A stretch of 64,000 nt of DNA, taken from the NCBI RefSeq assembly GCF_043290135.1, contig NC_134703.1, positions 107,456,005 through 107,520,004 on the forward strand. The letters are read 5' to 3'. The position numbers and the translations under genes were made by a program. This DNA comes from Rhipicephalus microplus (taxonomy: Eukaryota; Arthropoda; Arachnida; Ixodida; Ixodidae). Positions 10,102-21,188 of this stretch are shown piece after piece. The notes under the pieces are model-generated. The model made no database searches, was not told the origin of the DNA, and was given only the letters and a program-made list of their open reading frames with translations. How positions within the stretch are numbered: position 1 is the first letter of the stretch; each line of letters begins with the position of its first letter.

Positions 10102-12764
10102 ATCGCTGTCTACCTGCCGCACAAACATGTGGAGAAAATGGGAGAAGAGGGGAACCTTTTCAAACAGCGGATCAAAATGATAGCGATTGAGCGATAGAGT
10201 ATCCTTGCCTTCGAATCAAAAAAGAAAGAGAGAAAGCTTAAACTGTTGCTGCAGAAGCTGTCAGCACTGGAATGTGAAAAGCCTCGTGCGCATGCCGAGG
10301 ATATGCGCAGTATCAAAAAGAAGCTAGAGATATGTGATGAAGAGCGCTATCGAGTGGCCCCTGTACGAGCCATAGCAATGCAAATGCGCTTAGATAAGAA
10401 TCAAACGAAACGGGCACTGGGACTCGAGAAAAGTCACGCAAGGCCGAACCATATAGGAACTATCGAATTCAATGGTGCAGAGATGGCAGACAACGATAGC
10501 ATTGAACGGGCTTTTTTTAAGCACTACGAGGCTCTATTCGCTACTAGACCAGTTGAGGAGGAGATGTTTAAAGATTCATTCCTCAGTAGAATGCCGCTGT
10601 TGTCTGATGACACAAAAGCGGTGTTAGAACAGCCTGTATCACAAAGAAAGGGCCATAGATAAGCTCAATCCTGGTAAGTCACCGGGGCCTGACAGCTTGA
10701 GTGTTGTGTTTTATAAAACATTTAATAGTGAATTATCCGGACTGCTTACAGAAGTCTTTAACAAGTCATATAAACCAGATAGTCTGCCTCGGTCTTTTAG
10801 TGAGGCGCATACTATTTTGATACCAAAGACCGAAGAGAGAGAAGTTAGAACTAGTTTCGTCATATGGGCCTATATCAATAACTGATCGCGACTACAAAAT
10901 CTTCAAAGTAATAGCGCGGCAACTCCAGGGCGTCATCAAAACTTGCGGTATTATGGGACGTTCCATTGTGACCAATGTACAAAAAATGAGATGTTGCGAC
11001 GCCACCGAAAGTCGTGTGGTGATTCTGCAGCTCGATCTCGAAAAGGCATATGACTGTGTCTCTCATGTCCTGCTTCTTGACATACTGGACCATGTCAATG
11101 TTGGTTCGGTAATCAGAGATGGTGTGGCTTTGGCATATCACAATTGCCTGGCACGTTTAGTAGTTAATAATACATCAGGGGACCCCATTAACATTACGAG
11201 TTCTGTCCGTCAGAGATGCCCGCTTAGTCCTTTTATGTTCAGCATCTACATAGAAAGGTTATGCTTAGCGATAAGTGAAAACAGTAGCATTCGCGGTTTT
11301 AGGTTGCAGGCATCAGAAGTTAAAATTCTCGCACATGCGGATGATGTCGCAGTTTGTTCCAGAGACAAAGAAAGTGTGGCGGATGTTGTCACTGTAGTGG
11401 AGAGTTTCAGCAAAGCCAACGGTAGTCGGGCGAACTGGGGAAAGTGCCTGGGTTTTCGGCACGGAGATTCCTCATCCACACCGGAATTTTTCACCAATAT
11501 GAAGTGGGGGACGTCACCTGTCAAATACCTGGGGGGACCACTAGAACACTACAAAGACAATGATTACCATTGGCAAGAACAGGCAAGAGAACTTCAGTTG
11601 AAGGCGAGTAGGTCGCAGGGGAATCACCTATCAATGTTCTCGAGAGCTACGGTTTGTAATTTGTTGTTTGTCCCGAAACTGTGGTACGTGATGCAGGTGT
11701 TGCATTGCTCACGGGCAAATATACAGAAATTCCATCGTGTCTTTGCGGTGTTCGTGTGGGCCTCAAGTTGGGAAAGATGCAGTCGAAGTAATTTATTTAG
11801 GCGTGTAAAAAATGGTGGTTTCGGACTAGCACACGTATTCATAAGGCAACTCTTAAACAGGTTTTTTTCTTTTTTTTTCGTAACGTGAGTGATCCATTCC
11901 TGCGTACGGTGTGTCAACTGAGGCTCACGAGAGCTTTAGCTGGATATGTTGTGGGCACAGACCACATGAACGACACTGTCCACGGATATCTCAAGAAGGT
12001 GATCTTAAGTATCCGCTTTTTTTTCTGTCAGATCTTCCAATAAATACTAATTTTCAGTGTCACGCAAAAAGCTGTACCGAGATGTTCGTTATACAGCCTT
12101 ACCCGTTCCAATGTACAGGGCCATATACAGTGGAGGTCAAGGACAAGACGTGCTAAAAAGGGTTAAAATAATGCAAGTGGCTCCTGCCACAAAGACCTTC
12201 TTTTTTATGTTTTACACCGGCACTTTGCATGTCAAGGTATTTCTAGAAGGGCGGGGTGTCTTCCTACCTTGGGGGGTCAGACTGTCTCGTTTGTGAGAAG
12301 CCAGAAATTTTTCACCACGTTTTTTTTTTTTTGCATTGCTGGGAGGGAGTGTATTTTTGGAATGTATTGCAGAGCACAATCAAAAATGAATTCCCGCTAG
12401 ACCCTCACGGTGGTATCAGATTTCTGCCGATTGAAAATGAGGATGGTTTGCCATTTGACTCAATAATGTTAACAGGCCTCCACTGTTTATGGCGGGCCCG
12501 AGTGGCAGGATTTCACTGTGATTCAGATGCACGACCCGCAAGAATGTAATTTCGAGAACGCATGGCGAAATTTGTGGAACTTACGAAAACACGGGAGTCT
12601 TTTTCTGAGTGGTTGTCGAGGGTGGAACCCCTGACAGCTCTCAAGGAATTTTAAAGCTATAGTGTCTACTCAGTAGGACTGCCACCACTTGTTTCCGCGA
12701 CGTTCACGTCATTATTCATGTACGTAGTGTCTGGAAACAGGCAATAAAGGTGAAAAAAAAAAAA
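10102..12764 (+). mobile_element. Decayed Tx1/L1-like LINE with poly(A) tail
   Basis: This is a non-LTR retrotransposon on the plus strand. A possible endonuclease scrap (AVYLPHKHVEKM) lies at 10105-10140, followed by an incomplete linker, a reverse transcriptase spread over several frames, and a C-terminal Cys/His motif. It ends AATAAAGGTG plus twelve or thirteen A at about 12738-12764, a typical LINE 3' end. Most of the endonuclease domain appears to be missing. The clade is judged from the L1/Tx1-type motifs KSPGPD, PISITDRDYK, KYLGGPL and FVWASSWER. The 5' boundary and target duplication were not found. Confidence 0.8.
10198..12549 (+). pseudogene. LINE reverse transcriptase pseudogene, multiple frameshifts
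   Basis: The protein reads in frame 1 from just after an in-frame TAG (10195) to about 10645, in frame 2 to about 10855, in frame 3 to about 11870, and then in alternating frames to 12549. Family motifs appear in order: NPGKSPGPDS, GPISITDRDYKIFKVIARQL, LDLEKAYDCV (10953 frame), VRQRCPLSP (usually VRQGCPLSP), AHADDVAV at the catalytic site, KYLGGPLEHY and a C-terminal CLVC...H...C zinc-like motif at about 12280-12340. Two of the breaks coincide with T homopolymers at 11861-11878 and 12014-12023, and another T run at 12319-12332 lengthens the Cys/His motif. It cannot make a working enzyme as assembled. Confidence 0.85.
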
Positions 12765-12765
12765 A

Positions 12766-12989
<224 letters not shown>

Positions 12990-13257
12990 TATACATATAC
13001 GGTGCATGACGTCGACGCCGGCGGCGAAATCCAGCCGAGAGTGTCCATATAATTGCTATCGCAATAAAAGAGCGAGCGGCCACACACGAAACGAAGGTCG
13101 CGGCCACAGCACAAGATCGAGGCGCGAAAGAAATCAAAACGAGGAGCGCCGGCTCTGAACAGCTGCGTGCGGGAACCCGCGATGTGATCAAACAGAACAC
13201 GTCATTCCGTCTAAGCCACCTGCGTCATTAGCTCTTGAAGGCACCAACAAAACAGCA

Positions 13258-13330
13258 GCCCGGGTAGCTCAGTCGGTAGAGCGTTAGGCTTTTAACCTAA
13301 CGGTCCAGGGTTCGAGCCCCTGCTCGGGCG
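13258..13330 (+). tRNA. tRNA-Lys-UUU: tRNA-Lys (anticodon UUU)
   Basis: A 73-base cloverleaf folds by hand: acceptor GCCCGGG with CTCGGGC (one G-U pair), D stem GCTC/GAGC, anticodon stem TTAGG/CCTAA around loop CTTTTAA with anticodon TTT at the centre, a five-base variable loop, T stem CAGGG/CCCTG around TTCGAGC, and discriminator G. No intron is present. The internal A box (TAGCTCAGTCGG) and B box (GGTTCGAGCCC) are intact, and a T run follows seven bases downstream. It decodes AAA/AAG lysine codons and is transcribed by RNA polymerase III. It closely resembles the animal consensus and shows no SINE body behind it, so a real gene is favoured over a SINE head. Confidence 0.95.
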
Positions 13331-13336
13331 GGCACA

Positions 13337-13342
13337 TTTTTT
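13337..13342 (+). terminator. RNA polymerase III terminator of tRNA-Lys
   Basis: Six consecutive T on the coding strand, seven bases after the tRNA end. Four or more T suffice for Pol III termination. Confidence 0.8.
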
Positions 13343-13416
13343 AATTTTTCGGATAACTTTTTCTTTCTTTTTTTTCGAAAGTCTACACTAAGGTATACTA
13401 CTTGGTGGTAAAAAAA

Positions 13417-13427
13417 ACGCGCACGCA

Positions 13428-13478
<51 letters not shown>
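13417..13478. repeat. (GCAC)n then (CA)n microsatellite
   Basis: About 30 bp of GCAC units run into about 32 bp of CA units. Confidence 0.95.
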
Positions 13479-13479
<1 letters not shown>

Positions 13480-13482
<3 letters not shown>

Positions 13483-14920
13483 ATTTGCTTCGTGTATAAA
13501 TTATTAATAATGATCGGTGGTACCATTCTTAATTCCAGCGCTCGAGCTCTGGTGGTCGGCCATTATTCTGGTGTGGCAAATTGTGGTGTAGCCATTATTG
13601 TGGCAAAATAATGCTTTTTGTCATGGATTACCTCGGCTTCTTTTTTTTTTTCATTGTGCGTCTGATCTGCGTACGCATTTTATAGTTCTGAGAAAACACA
13701 ATGACAGCGTCGCGTACAACACTTTAGTATCAAACCTGACGGCATGCTGTCTGCACGCCCCCATAAATCAACGTTATTGCTATTTATATACTAACGCACT
13801 ATTGATCGTTGTAATAATGCTCTCTTTATCCTATACGTTATTGCTGCTGCTGCTGCTGCTACGATTGTATGGGTATTACCCACTAAACGGAATCTCAAAC
13901 GTTTTTTTGTACATTCATATGTTAATTCTGTCTTTTTGACAATCCTAATGTGATTGTGTGCAATGTTAAATTTTAATATGAAATATAAAAATGTAATAAC
14001 CAAAGATTATCACATCACTCTGTCATTAAAAACTCAGTAAATAAGGAAATAAAACAGCAGTGCAAGCTCTAATATTCATTCACAGTTTATTTTACCGTCT
14101 TTTCCCGTCATACAGGTCACTGTTCTTTCGGGTGCAGATTCGGTAACCTCTCGCACCATGTACGCAAATAAATTTCCATGCTTAATTCACGAGACGAGCT
14201 TCTTGGGCGAGAATTATTCAGATTAACTAGTTAACTTGAAAAAGATTAAACAGCGTAGTTACCGAAGCACACATAGAAAAAATAACCGCTCCAGGCTTTT
14301 CATCGCCTGCCGCCTCTGTGCGCGGTTTTCTAATAATAACTTGTGCGACAACACTGGCAAGTTATGTCCGCAAGCATATTGTTGTCTTTAAAAGTAGAAA
14401 GAGACCGTAGCCTAACCGGAAATAACATCGTTGCTCTAAGCCGAACCTGGGTGTACATCGACACTCTCTGGTCGCAAAAAGATGCGGCACCGTCGGTACT
14501 AAGCGATGCCGTCACACGTAGACGTGGCCCTAAATAAGGCGGCCAGCGCGGTTGGGAGAGGCGATGTCACTCGCGTCTCCTTCACACTCCATTGACTGCG
14601 ATGCTTCACGCCCAAATATGGCACGGTCGCGGAAGAGCTACAAACATAAGTGCTGCACTGAAGAACGCGAAGGAGAGCGCAAAAATACACGCGCATAACT
14701 CTAAAGGCAAAGTCGCAAAAACCAGATCAGGGGGAAAAAAAGCCAAGGCGAGACAGGCGTTGTCGCTTGAAAGAAGCCGCAGCGAACGGTGGAGTGCAGG
14801 AAATAAAAATAATGTGCAACAGCTGCAAAAGGACACGCAAGCGCGAGCACGCGCGCGCACACACACACACCGTTTCTAAACGCACGACGCACCAGGACGC
14901 ACACGCATAGAAACACACAA
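13480..14920. other. Unassigned non-coding DNA
   Basis: AT-rich, with a short CTG run near 13843-13860 and no recognised gene or repeat family. Confidence 0.6.
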
Positions 14921-15056
14921 GATCACAAACGTAATAGCGCGGAAGAAAACACAATGGACGAAAAAGAAGGGCCGCGGACAAGCGCTTATCTGCGTTATCT
15001 GCGCCCCTTCTTTCCTCGTTTTTTGTGTTTGTCTTCGCTCTATTACGTTTCTGATC
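14921..15056. repeat. Foldback (inverted repeat) element, about 136 bp
   Basis: Left arm 14921-14971 and right arm 15004-15056 are imperfect inverted copies of about 50 bases. The outer parts, GATCACAAACGTAATAGCG on the left and its inverted counterpart GATCAGAAACGTAATAGAGC on the right, match best. A spacer of about 32 bases separates the arms. The design suggests a small non-autonomous foldback or MITE-like element. No target duplication was found, so mobility is inference. Confidence 0.65.
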
Positions 15057-15228
15057 AGAGAGTACTAACGAGCCCGACCTGCCACGCTTTTAACACGCAA
15101 TAATGCGTGCCCGTATAGTTCCACCTACGACTCAGCACTGCAGGCTTCGATGTCAAAAGGAAACAATCGTACACTTTTGAACCCTAAGTGGCTTCCAATG
15201 ATCAAGTCGTGCATGCGCGTTAGAGCCT

Positions 15229-15242
15229 CCCCCCCCCCCCCC
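15229..15242. repeat. Poly(C) tract
   Basis: Fourteen C in a row, followed by further C-rich DNA to 15259. Confidence 0.9.
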
Positions 15243-15424
15243 GCTTCCCCCAACCCCCAAAACACGCGCTCTAAGCACTATTCCTTCATTATTTTACAGC
15301 CTGAAGGTCTGATGGAAATAACGATGAGAAAACTACGCGCGTGCGGAAGCGGAAGTGAACTTCGCTCCACAATCAAGGGGCTTCACGATGAAGCGCACAG
15401 AAGCCCCACCTTGATGTGGGACTG

Positions 15425-15667
15425 TAGCCCCGCCGCGGTGGTCTAGTGGCTAAGGTACTCGGCTGCTGACCCGCAGGTCGCGGGTTCGATTCCCGGCTGT
15501 GGCGGCTGCATTTCCGATGGAGGCGGAAATGTTGTAGGCCCGTGTACTCAGATTTGGGTGCACGTTAAAGAACCCCAGCTGGTCAAAATTTCCGGAGCCC
15601 TGCACTACGGCGTCTCTCATAATCATATGGTGGTTTTGGGACGTTAAACCCCACAAATCAATCAATC
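15425..15667 (+). mobile_element. Ruka-like tRNA-derived SINE, full length
   Basis: A 243-bp insertion with a tRNA-like head carrying an exact B box (GGTTCGATTCC) and an A-box region TAGTGGCTAAGG. The tRNA-unrelated body includes GGTGCACGTTAAAGAACCCC and TTTCCGGAGCCC, and the tail is (ATCA)n. It is flanked by an 11-bp duplication ATGTGGGACTG at 15414-15424 and 15668-15678. It is very similar to the copy at 53332-53574 and is probably young. SINEs depend on a LINE partner for insertion. Confidence 0.92.
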
Positions 15668-15678
15668 ATGTGGGACTG

Positions 15679-17213
15679 CTGTCTCCGTTTGTACACAGAG
15701 TCGTTGTTGCAAGAGCGAGCTCGTGACCTCACAACCGCGCGATCATAAGCACAGCAGCGGAGACCTTTAAAGAAACGGTGGAGGGCACACAGGTCGCGAC
15801 AGACAGGTCGCGTGCTCACAATAGCAGCGCGTGATCAAAGAACACAGCACCCGCTTTTGTGCCCGCTCGCACGAACTGACGTCGCGACTTCGCTATAGAG
15901 TATAGCAAGACTATATGTATACTCTAAAATGCTTTCGCGCCGCTCACAAGCCGACGGGGAACAGAGCGGGCGACATTTTTACGACAGGCGCGCTCCGTGA
16001 GACACGTGTCTTGCCCCCTGTTCCTCAACCAGAGCACTTTCTCAAAGTTGACTGCTCGTGGCCACAAAACGACGGCTTTGGACGGCATTCGAGTTTTGCC
16101 ACTTCTTTTGTCATGGCAAATACCGTTCTAACGTGGTAAAGTTTTCAGCGCGTCGAGGGCGCAATCAGTTTCGATATCATCGTTGAAATTTGATTACGAT
16201 TATCTGTTCGAGGGCGCTCTATGTAAACACGGGACGAAGAAACACACGACGCAACGAGTGCAATTGCTTCTTTTTCACCCCGCATTTATGACGCCCACAT
16301 TTGAAGATGAATCAAGACGAACTAGATCACTTTTTTTTTAACTCGCGTAAACGAATATCTCGAGTTAGACGCAACTTTTATGACGCTCGTGTCGAAGCGT
16401 AGTGCGAGGAAAATAGAACACAGTGATAGAAGGTGACCGAGAAGTCTGTGGTAATTCCTTATCTACATGGAGTGTCACACCAGTTAAAAAAAAAAAAAAG
16501 GTTGCGGCAAGATATGGTATACGCGTGCTGTTTTCAGGAAAAAAAGAACAGAATAGATAAGTTGTGTTGTGCAACCAGTGACAAAAAAGGAAAAGAAGAA
16601 AAAAGAAACAAGATCCAAAAACCAATCTGCCGTGGAAAAAATTTGTTGAGTGTCGATTGGGGCTGACGTACCGTGTACCCCGCTCTTGTGGTGTTTCGTG
16701 CATTGATCACACTAGGAGCTGCCTCAATGCATGTACGTCTCAAAGAGCACCATATGGCTATTTAAAAGTAACGCTGTACACGTATCTGACGATTCATGGT
16801 GCGAGTTGCATTGGCCATTCGCCGCTTTTTGAGACGAAGCAAGTCTTGTTAGCTCACAAGCATCAAAAGGCAAGGACCATCCTTGAGGTTGCCCTGATAA
16901 AAACAAGGCAGTGACACGTGTGTGAGTCCCCCCTAGATACATCTACAAGAAACGGAGTACGCTTACCTTCTGAAAAACTTCAGCTAACGTTCAATTCGTA
17001 GTTTCGTAGATAACCTTTGCTTTCTGGGTTCACGCAAGTTCTCACAGTATGCTTGATTATGTTTAGGTTTTGTATCGGTGGGTTTTGACGAATGTCCAAG
17101 TGACCTCATATCAGTGTCGTCTTTGCTGATTATAGGACACGGGTTTTCCTTTAATTACACTTTGGTTCCCAGTAGCACCTGTGTACTGTGTGTTCTTTGC
17201 TTTGTCTCGCCCC
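15679..17213. other. Unassigned non-coding DNA
   Basis: No recognised gene or repeat family. Short frames and A-homopolymers only. Confidence 0.6.
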
Positions 17214-17218
17214 CCTCC

Positions 17219-17220
17219 CC

Positions 17221-17311
<91 letters not shown>
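17219..17311. repeat. (CT)n then (TA)n compound microsatellite
   Basis: About 14 CT units are followed by about 33 TA units. Confidence 0.97.
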
Positions 17312-17313
<2 letters not shown>

Positions 17314-17405
17314 GCGTTCGATGCTCTTTATTCGAAGGTCGTAGGTTCGTTTCCTGCTCACAGCTGGTAATTTTGTCATCCACTTTTCTTTCTTCTTTAT
17401 ATCTC
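17312..17405 (+). mobile_element. tRNA-derived SINE fragment of a second family
   Basis: After the (TA)n array a B-box-like stretch, AGGTTCGTTTCCTG, is followed by a pyrimidine-rich tail (ATCCACTTTTCTTTCTTC). The body is unlike the Ruka-type copies, so this is probably another tick SINE family, cut short by the microsatellite on its 5' side. Confidence 0.45.
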
Positions 17406-17459
17406 ATTAATATTGTGTCAAAACACGGAAATACGAGCCCTTAGGTATACACTTCTCTC

Positions 17460-17462
<3 letters not shown>

Positions 17463-17518
<56 letters not shown>
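17463..17518. repeat. (TA)n microsatellite
   Basis: Twenty-eight TA units. Confidence 0.97.
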
Positions 17519-17521
<3 letters not shown>

Positions 17522-18134
17522 GCTTTGACATGAATATACATCAACTAGCCCAGTACTCCTACGTTATTTCACTTTTATTATATTAACAGAATATATGGCT
17601 ATTCTACAAATTCTCCCACACTACAGGTTTCTAATATAGTCAACTGCCCTGAAGTCAGTAAATAATAAATTAATTCAAGAGTTTTTTTCTCAACGTTATT
17701 TCAGCTGCGACAGGCGAAGTATTTTCAACTCAACGTGTACTTCGCGCGCGAAAACGAAAGGAGTGTTGTTGTGACAAAACTTGTATTGAAAAAAAAAACT
17801 GCATTTTCTAGAAAAAGAAATACCACGTAAGTGATCCTGCACGCCTTCAATGCGCCCCACTTGCCAATGTATCTCGGTAAGAACACACATGCACGTGTAT
17901 GCGCTAAGCAGTTTCGAATGGCACGGCATGAGGAACAATATATAGCACTTCGTTGCGCAATAATTCAGCGCAGCGACACACCAAACAATCTATTAAAGAG
18001 CGAGCAGTAGCGCAAGTTCAGCTTACTTAACATGTACAGGTATACTTCCTATGCATACTTTACGCAGTATGACGCGTAAACCGAGATTTTATTTTAGCGA
18101 GATGGTTTCCCATTTGATCCTCGTTTGTACTTTT

Positions 18135-18357
18135 ACCAGGCCAGTAGATCAGTGGCTTCGGTGCTCGGCTGCTGATCCGAAGGACGCGAGTTCGATCCCG
18201 GCTGCGGAGGTCGCATTCCAGTATAGAGGCGAAATGGTAGAAGTCTATGTGCTGTGCAATATCAGTGCACGCTGAACAAGCCCAGATGATTGTCATTTCC
18301 GGAGCATTCCGCTACGCGATCATGTCGTGCTTCTGGGACGTAAAACCCCAGATATTA
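18135..18357 (+). mobile_element. Ruka-like SINE, diverged
   Basis: The tRNA-like head has a recognisable B box (AGTTCGATCCC). The body shows the family landmarks CATTTCCGGAGCATTCC and TTCTGGGACGTAAAACCCCA. It has many differences from the young copies at 15425 and 53332 and no visible target duplication, so it is an old insertion. Confidence 0.8.
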
Positions 18358-18784
18358 TCGCATCTTTTGAGAGGTGATCAGAAAATGTTTTGACGGTGTG
18401 GCTTGAAAATTGCCATATGTTTCGCCACCATAACTTTCTAACTTTCGCCCATAAAGATATTTCCGCGTCAAAAGCGCAGACCGGGCACCTGGATAGCGAC
18501 ATACGACATATTGAATATGTAAGTACAGTTTCTTATGTTAAGTTTCTGTATACAACTGCCGTAGTGCGCCCGTCCCATGTACGGGCCACTTCTTTTTTTT
18601 CCGCAGTTCTGCCATGTGTTAAATTATGCACGAAACTCCCCAGTAAGCGCTTTACTGCTTCAAGGTGAAACCGCCGTATAAAATTGCGAAACATTGAAGC
18701 TCTGTTATAAAGAAAACACGGCATCGCAACAAGGCGCTACAAACCCAAATTATACGCCCGGTCTTAGAACGTAAATATATCCAC

Positions 18785-18785
<1 letters not shown>

Positions 18786-18818
<33 letters not shown>
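18786..18818. repeat. (GA)n microsatellite
   Basis: About 16 AG units. Confidence 0.95.
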
Positions 18819-18823
<5 letters not shown>

Positions 18824-19786
18824 AACGCCAGCCCATAGCCTCCAGCCCCAGCGGCTCGCCCGGGCTTTTCGGTCTGCACTGGAGTTGAAGAAGAGTTATT
18901 ACGACGACAAAGCTAATCTCGTTGAGCTAGGATCATGTACTTTAACCTCAACGCAACGATTAAGCCACGTGTCTAGACTGGAGGTGCCCTTGCACATATG
19001 TGCCTCGTTTGTGTCACGCCAAACAAGTGCTAACGTTGCCTCAATCTACGCGTATATATAGTACACGGTAAAGCTGTTTTCGCAAGCATAGACGACTCTG
19101 ATATTCCAAGCGAAGAGAGCGCTCGTGCTGACACGCAACCGCGTCAATGCAGTGCCGAGCATGCGGCGGCAACTTCCGAGGACGAACAAGATGCGACGAC
19201 GGATGTGACTCCGCGCTCGGCCTAAGTTGAAAAAGGCCCGCGGTTGAACGCCTCGGGCACCCCGAGACGTGCTTCCGTCCCTGGCGCATCCGGCGCCACG
19301 AGAAGCATGCAGCGCATACGCTCACGCCAACTTGAATAAGCCGCCGCTTAATTAGGAATACGGGCGAAGGCACGCACGCGCGACTTCACGCACGAAGAGG
19401 AGGGCGTCCCTGCATGCTACGCAGATGGGCACGTCGCGTCGTCAAGCTGACTCGGAGAACGCTCTGTAACTACACGCGTTCTGAGCTACCGAAATTCAAA
19501 CCAGCGGTGCTACAAAGAGCCGTGGCTGAACACTAAAGTAGGGTTATCATTAAGCTGCGGAACTGAGAGGGATCGGCGTTTGGTCAGTTTTTTACTCACA
19601 AGTATTGCACATGTAGGGTGTCCATGCGGATATATGCACTTTGCGTAGGAGGTAGAAACCAGAAATAATACTCATCATGAGTCGCGTGTACTACAGTTAA
19701 AATATTAAAAAAAGAAGAAAAAAGAAAACGGTGGACCATGATTGTCGTTCTGGACTTTGTCACGTTCCTGCCAATTTTAATTCAAT
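18819..19786. other. Unassigned non-coding DNA
   Basis: Relatively GC-rich around 19120-19440, without recognised coding motifs. It ends at the target site of an RTE insertion. Confidence 0.6.
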
Positions 19787-19800
19787 ATATCGAATTAGAA

Positions 19801-20981
19801 CATTAGAATTCAATCAACCAAAGGAACAAGCAGGATTTCGAACAGGCTACTCAACAATTGACCACATTCATACTATCAATCAGGTAATAGAGAAATGCTC
19901 AGAGTATAACCAGCCCCTATACATAGCCTTCATAGATTACGAGAAGGCGTTTGATTCAGTAGAAATATCAGCCGTCATGCAAACACTGCGGAATCAGGGT
20001 GTAGATGAAGTATATATAAATATTCTGGAAGAAATCTACCGGGGATCAACTGCTACCATAGTGCTTCATAAAGAAAGCAACAGAATACCAATCAAGAAGG
20101 GTGTAAGGCAGGGGGACACAATTTCCCCAATGCTATTTACCGCGTGCATACAGGAGGTTTTCAGAAGCCTAGAATGAAAACAGTTAGGGATAAGAGTCAA
20201 TGGAGAATACCTTAGTAACCTGCGCTTCGCCGATGACATTGCATTACTGAGTAACTCGGGGGACGAATTACAACTCATGATTACGGAGTTAGACAAGGAG
20301 AGCAGAAAGGTGGGTCTTAAAATTAATCTGCAGAAAACGAAAGTAATGTACAACAACCTCGGCAAGGAGCAGCGCTTCGAGATAGGTAATAGTGCACTTG
20401 AAGTTGTAAAAGACTATGTCTACTTAGGGCAGGTAATAACCGCTGAGCCGAACCACGAGATTGAAGTAACTAGAAGAATAAGAATGGGGTGGAGCACATT
20501 CGGCAAGCACTCTCAAACTATGACATGTAGATTGCCACTATCCCTCAAGAGGAAGGTATATAACAGCTGTATCTTGCCGGTACTTAGCTATGGAGCAGAA
20601 ACTTGGAGACTTACAAAGAGGGTTCAGCTTAAATTGAGGACGACGCAGCGAGCAATGGAGAGAAAAATGGTAGGTGTAACCTTAAGAGACAAGAAGAGAG
20701 CAGAGTGGATTAGGGAACAAACGGGGGTTAAGGATATCATAGCTGAAATCAAGAAGAAGAAATGGACATGGGCAGGGCATGTAGCGCGTAGACAGGATAA
20801 CCGCTGGTCATTAAGGGTAACTGACTGGATTCCCAGAGAAGGGAAGCGGGTTAGGGGGAGGCAGAAGGTTAGGTGGGCAGATGAGATTAAGAAGTTTGCG
20901 GGTATAAATTGGCAGCAGCAAGCACAGGACCGGGTTAACTGGCGGAACATGGGAGAGGCCTTTGTCCTGCAGTGGACGTAG
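19801..20981 (+). pseudogene. RTE reverse transcriptase fragment with nonsense mutation
   Basis: One reading frame covers the whole fragment and ends with TAG at 20979-20981. It is broken only by TGA at 20175-20177, where the intact copy has TGG (Trp). Visible motifs are AGFRTGYSTIDH, FIDYEKAFDSV, the GVRQGDTISPMLF block, LRFADDIALL with the catalytic FADD, and the C-terminal region with YGAETWRLT and WAGHVARR. The N-terminal endonuclease and first reverse transcriptase blocks are absent because of the 5' truncation. It cannot encode an active protein. Confidence 0.93.
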
Positions 20982-20987
20982 TCAGGC

Positions 20988-21019
<32 letters not shown>
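20988..21019 (+). repeat. (TGA)n tail of the RTE element
   Basis: About ten TGA units directly after a 3' UTR of only a few bases. They mark the 3' end of the LINE and abut the target duplication. Confidence 0.9.
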
Positions 21020-21021
<2 letters not shown>

Positions 21022-21188
21022 ATCGAATTAGATCTTCGAAGTGGCGATCCTGTTATTCCTGACTGCCTTGAATAGCTGCTGAAATCTCCGTGGCAAGCTT
21101 AACAACTTCATGCTCGGCGACTGACTTTAACCAGAGAAGCGTGCACCTTCACGGCCATATTACGTATTATTGCCATTTCATTTTTTGG

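Larger units (their letters stand above)
19800..21019 (+). mobile_element. 5'-truncated RTE-type LINE
   Basis: The insertion is bounded by a 13-bp target duplication ATATCGAATTAGA (19787-19799 and 21020-21032). It carries only the 3' part of an RTE element: the second half of the reverse transcriptase, a very short 3' UTR, and a (TGA)n tail, which is characteristic of the RTE clade. Homology to the intact copy at the right edge begins at ACATTAGAATTC (19801 here, about 63049 there). Truncation during target-primed reverse transcription is the likely cause. Confidence 0.95.
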
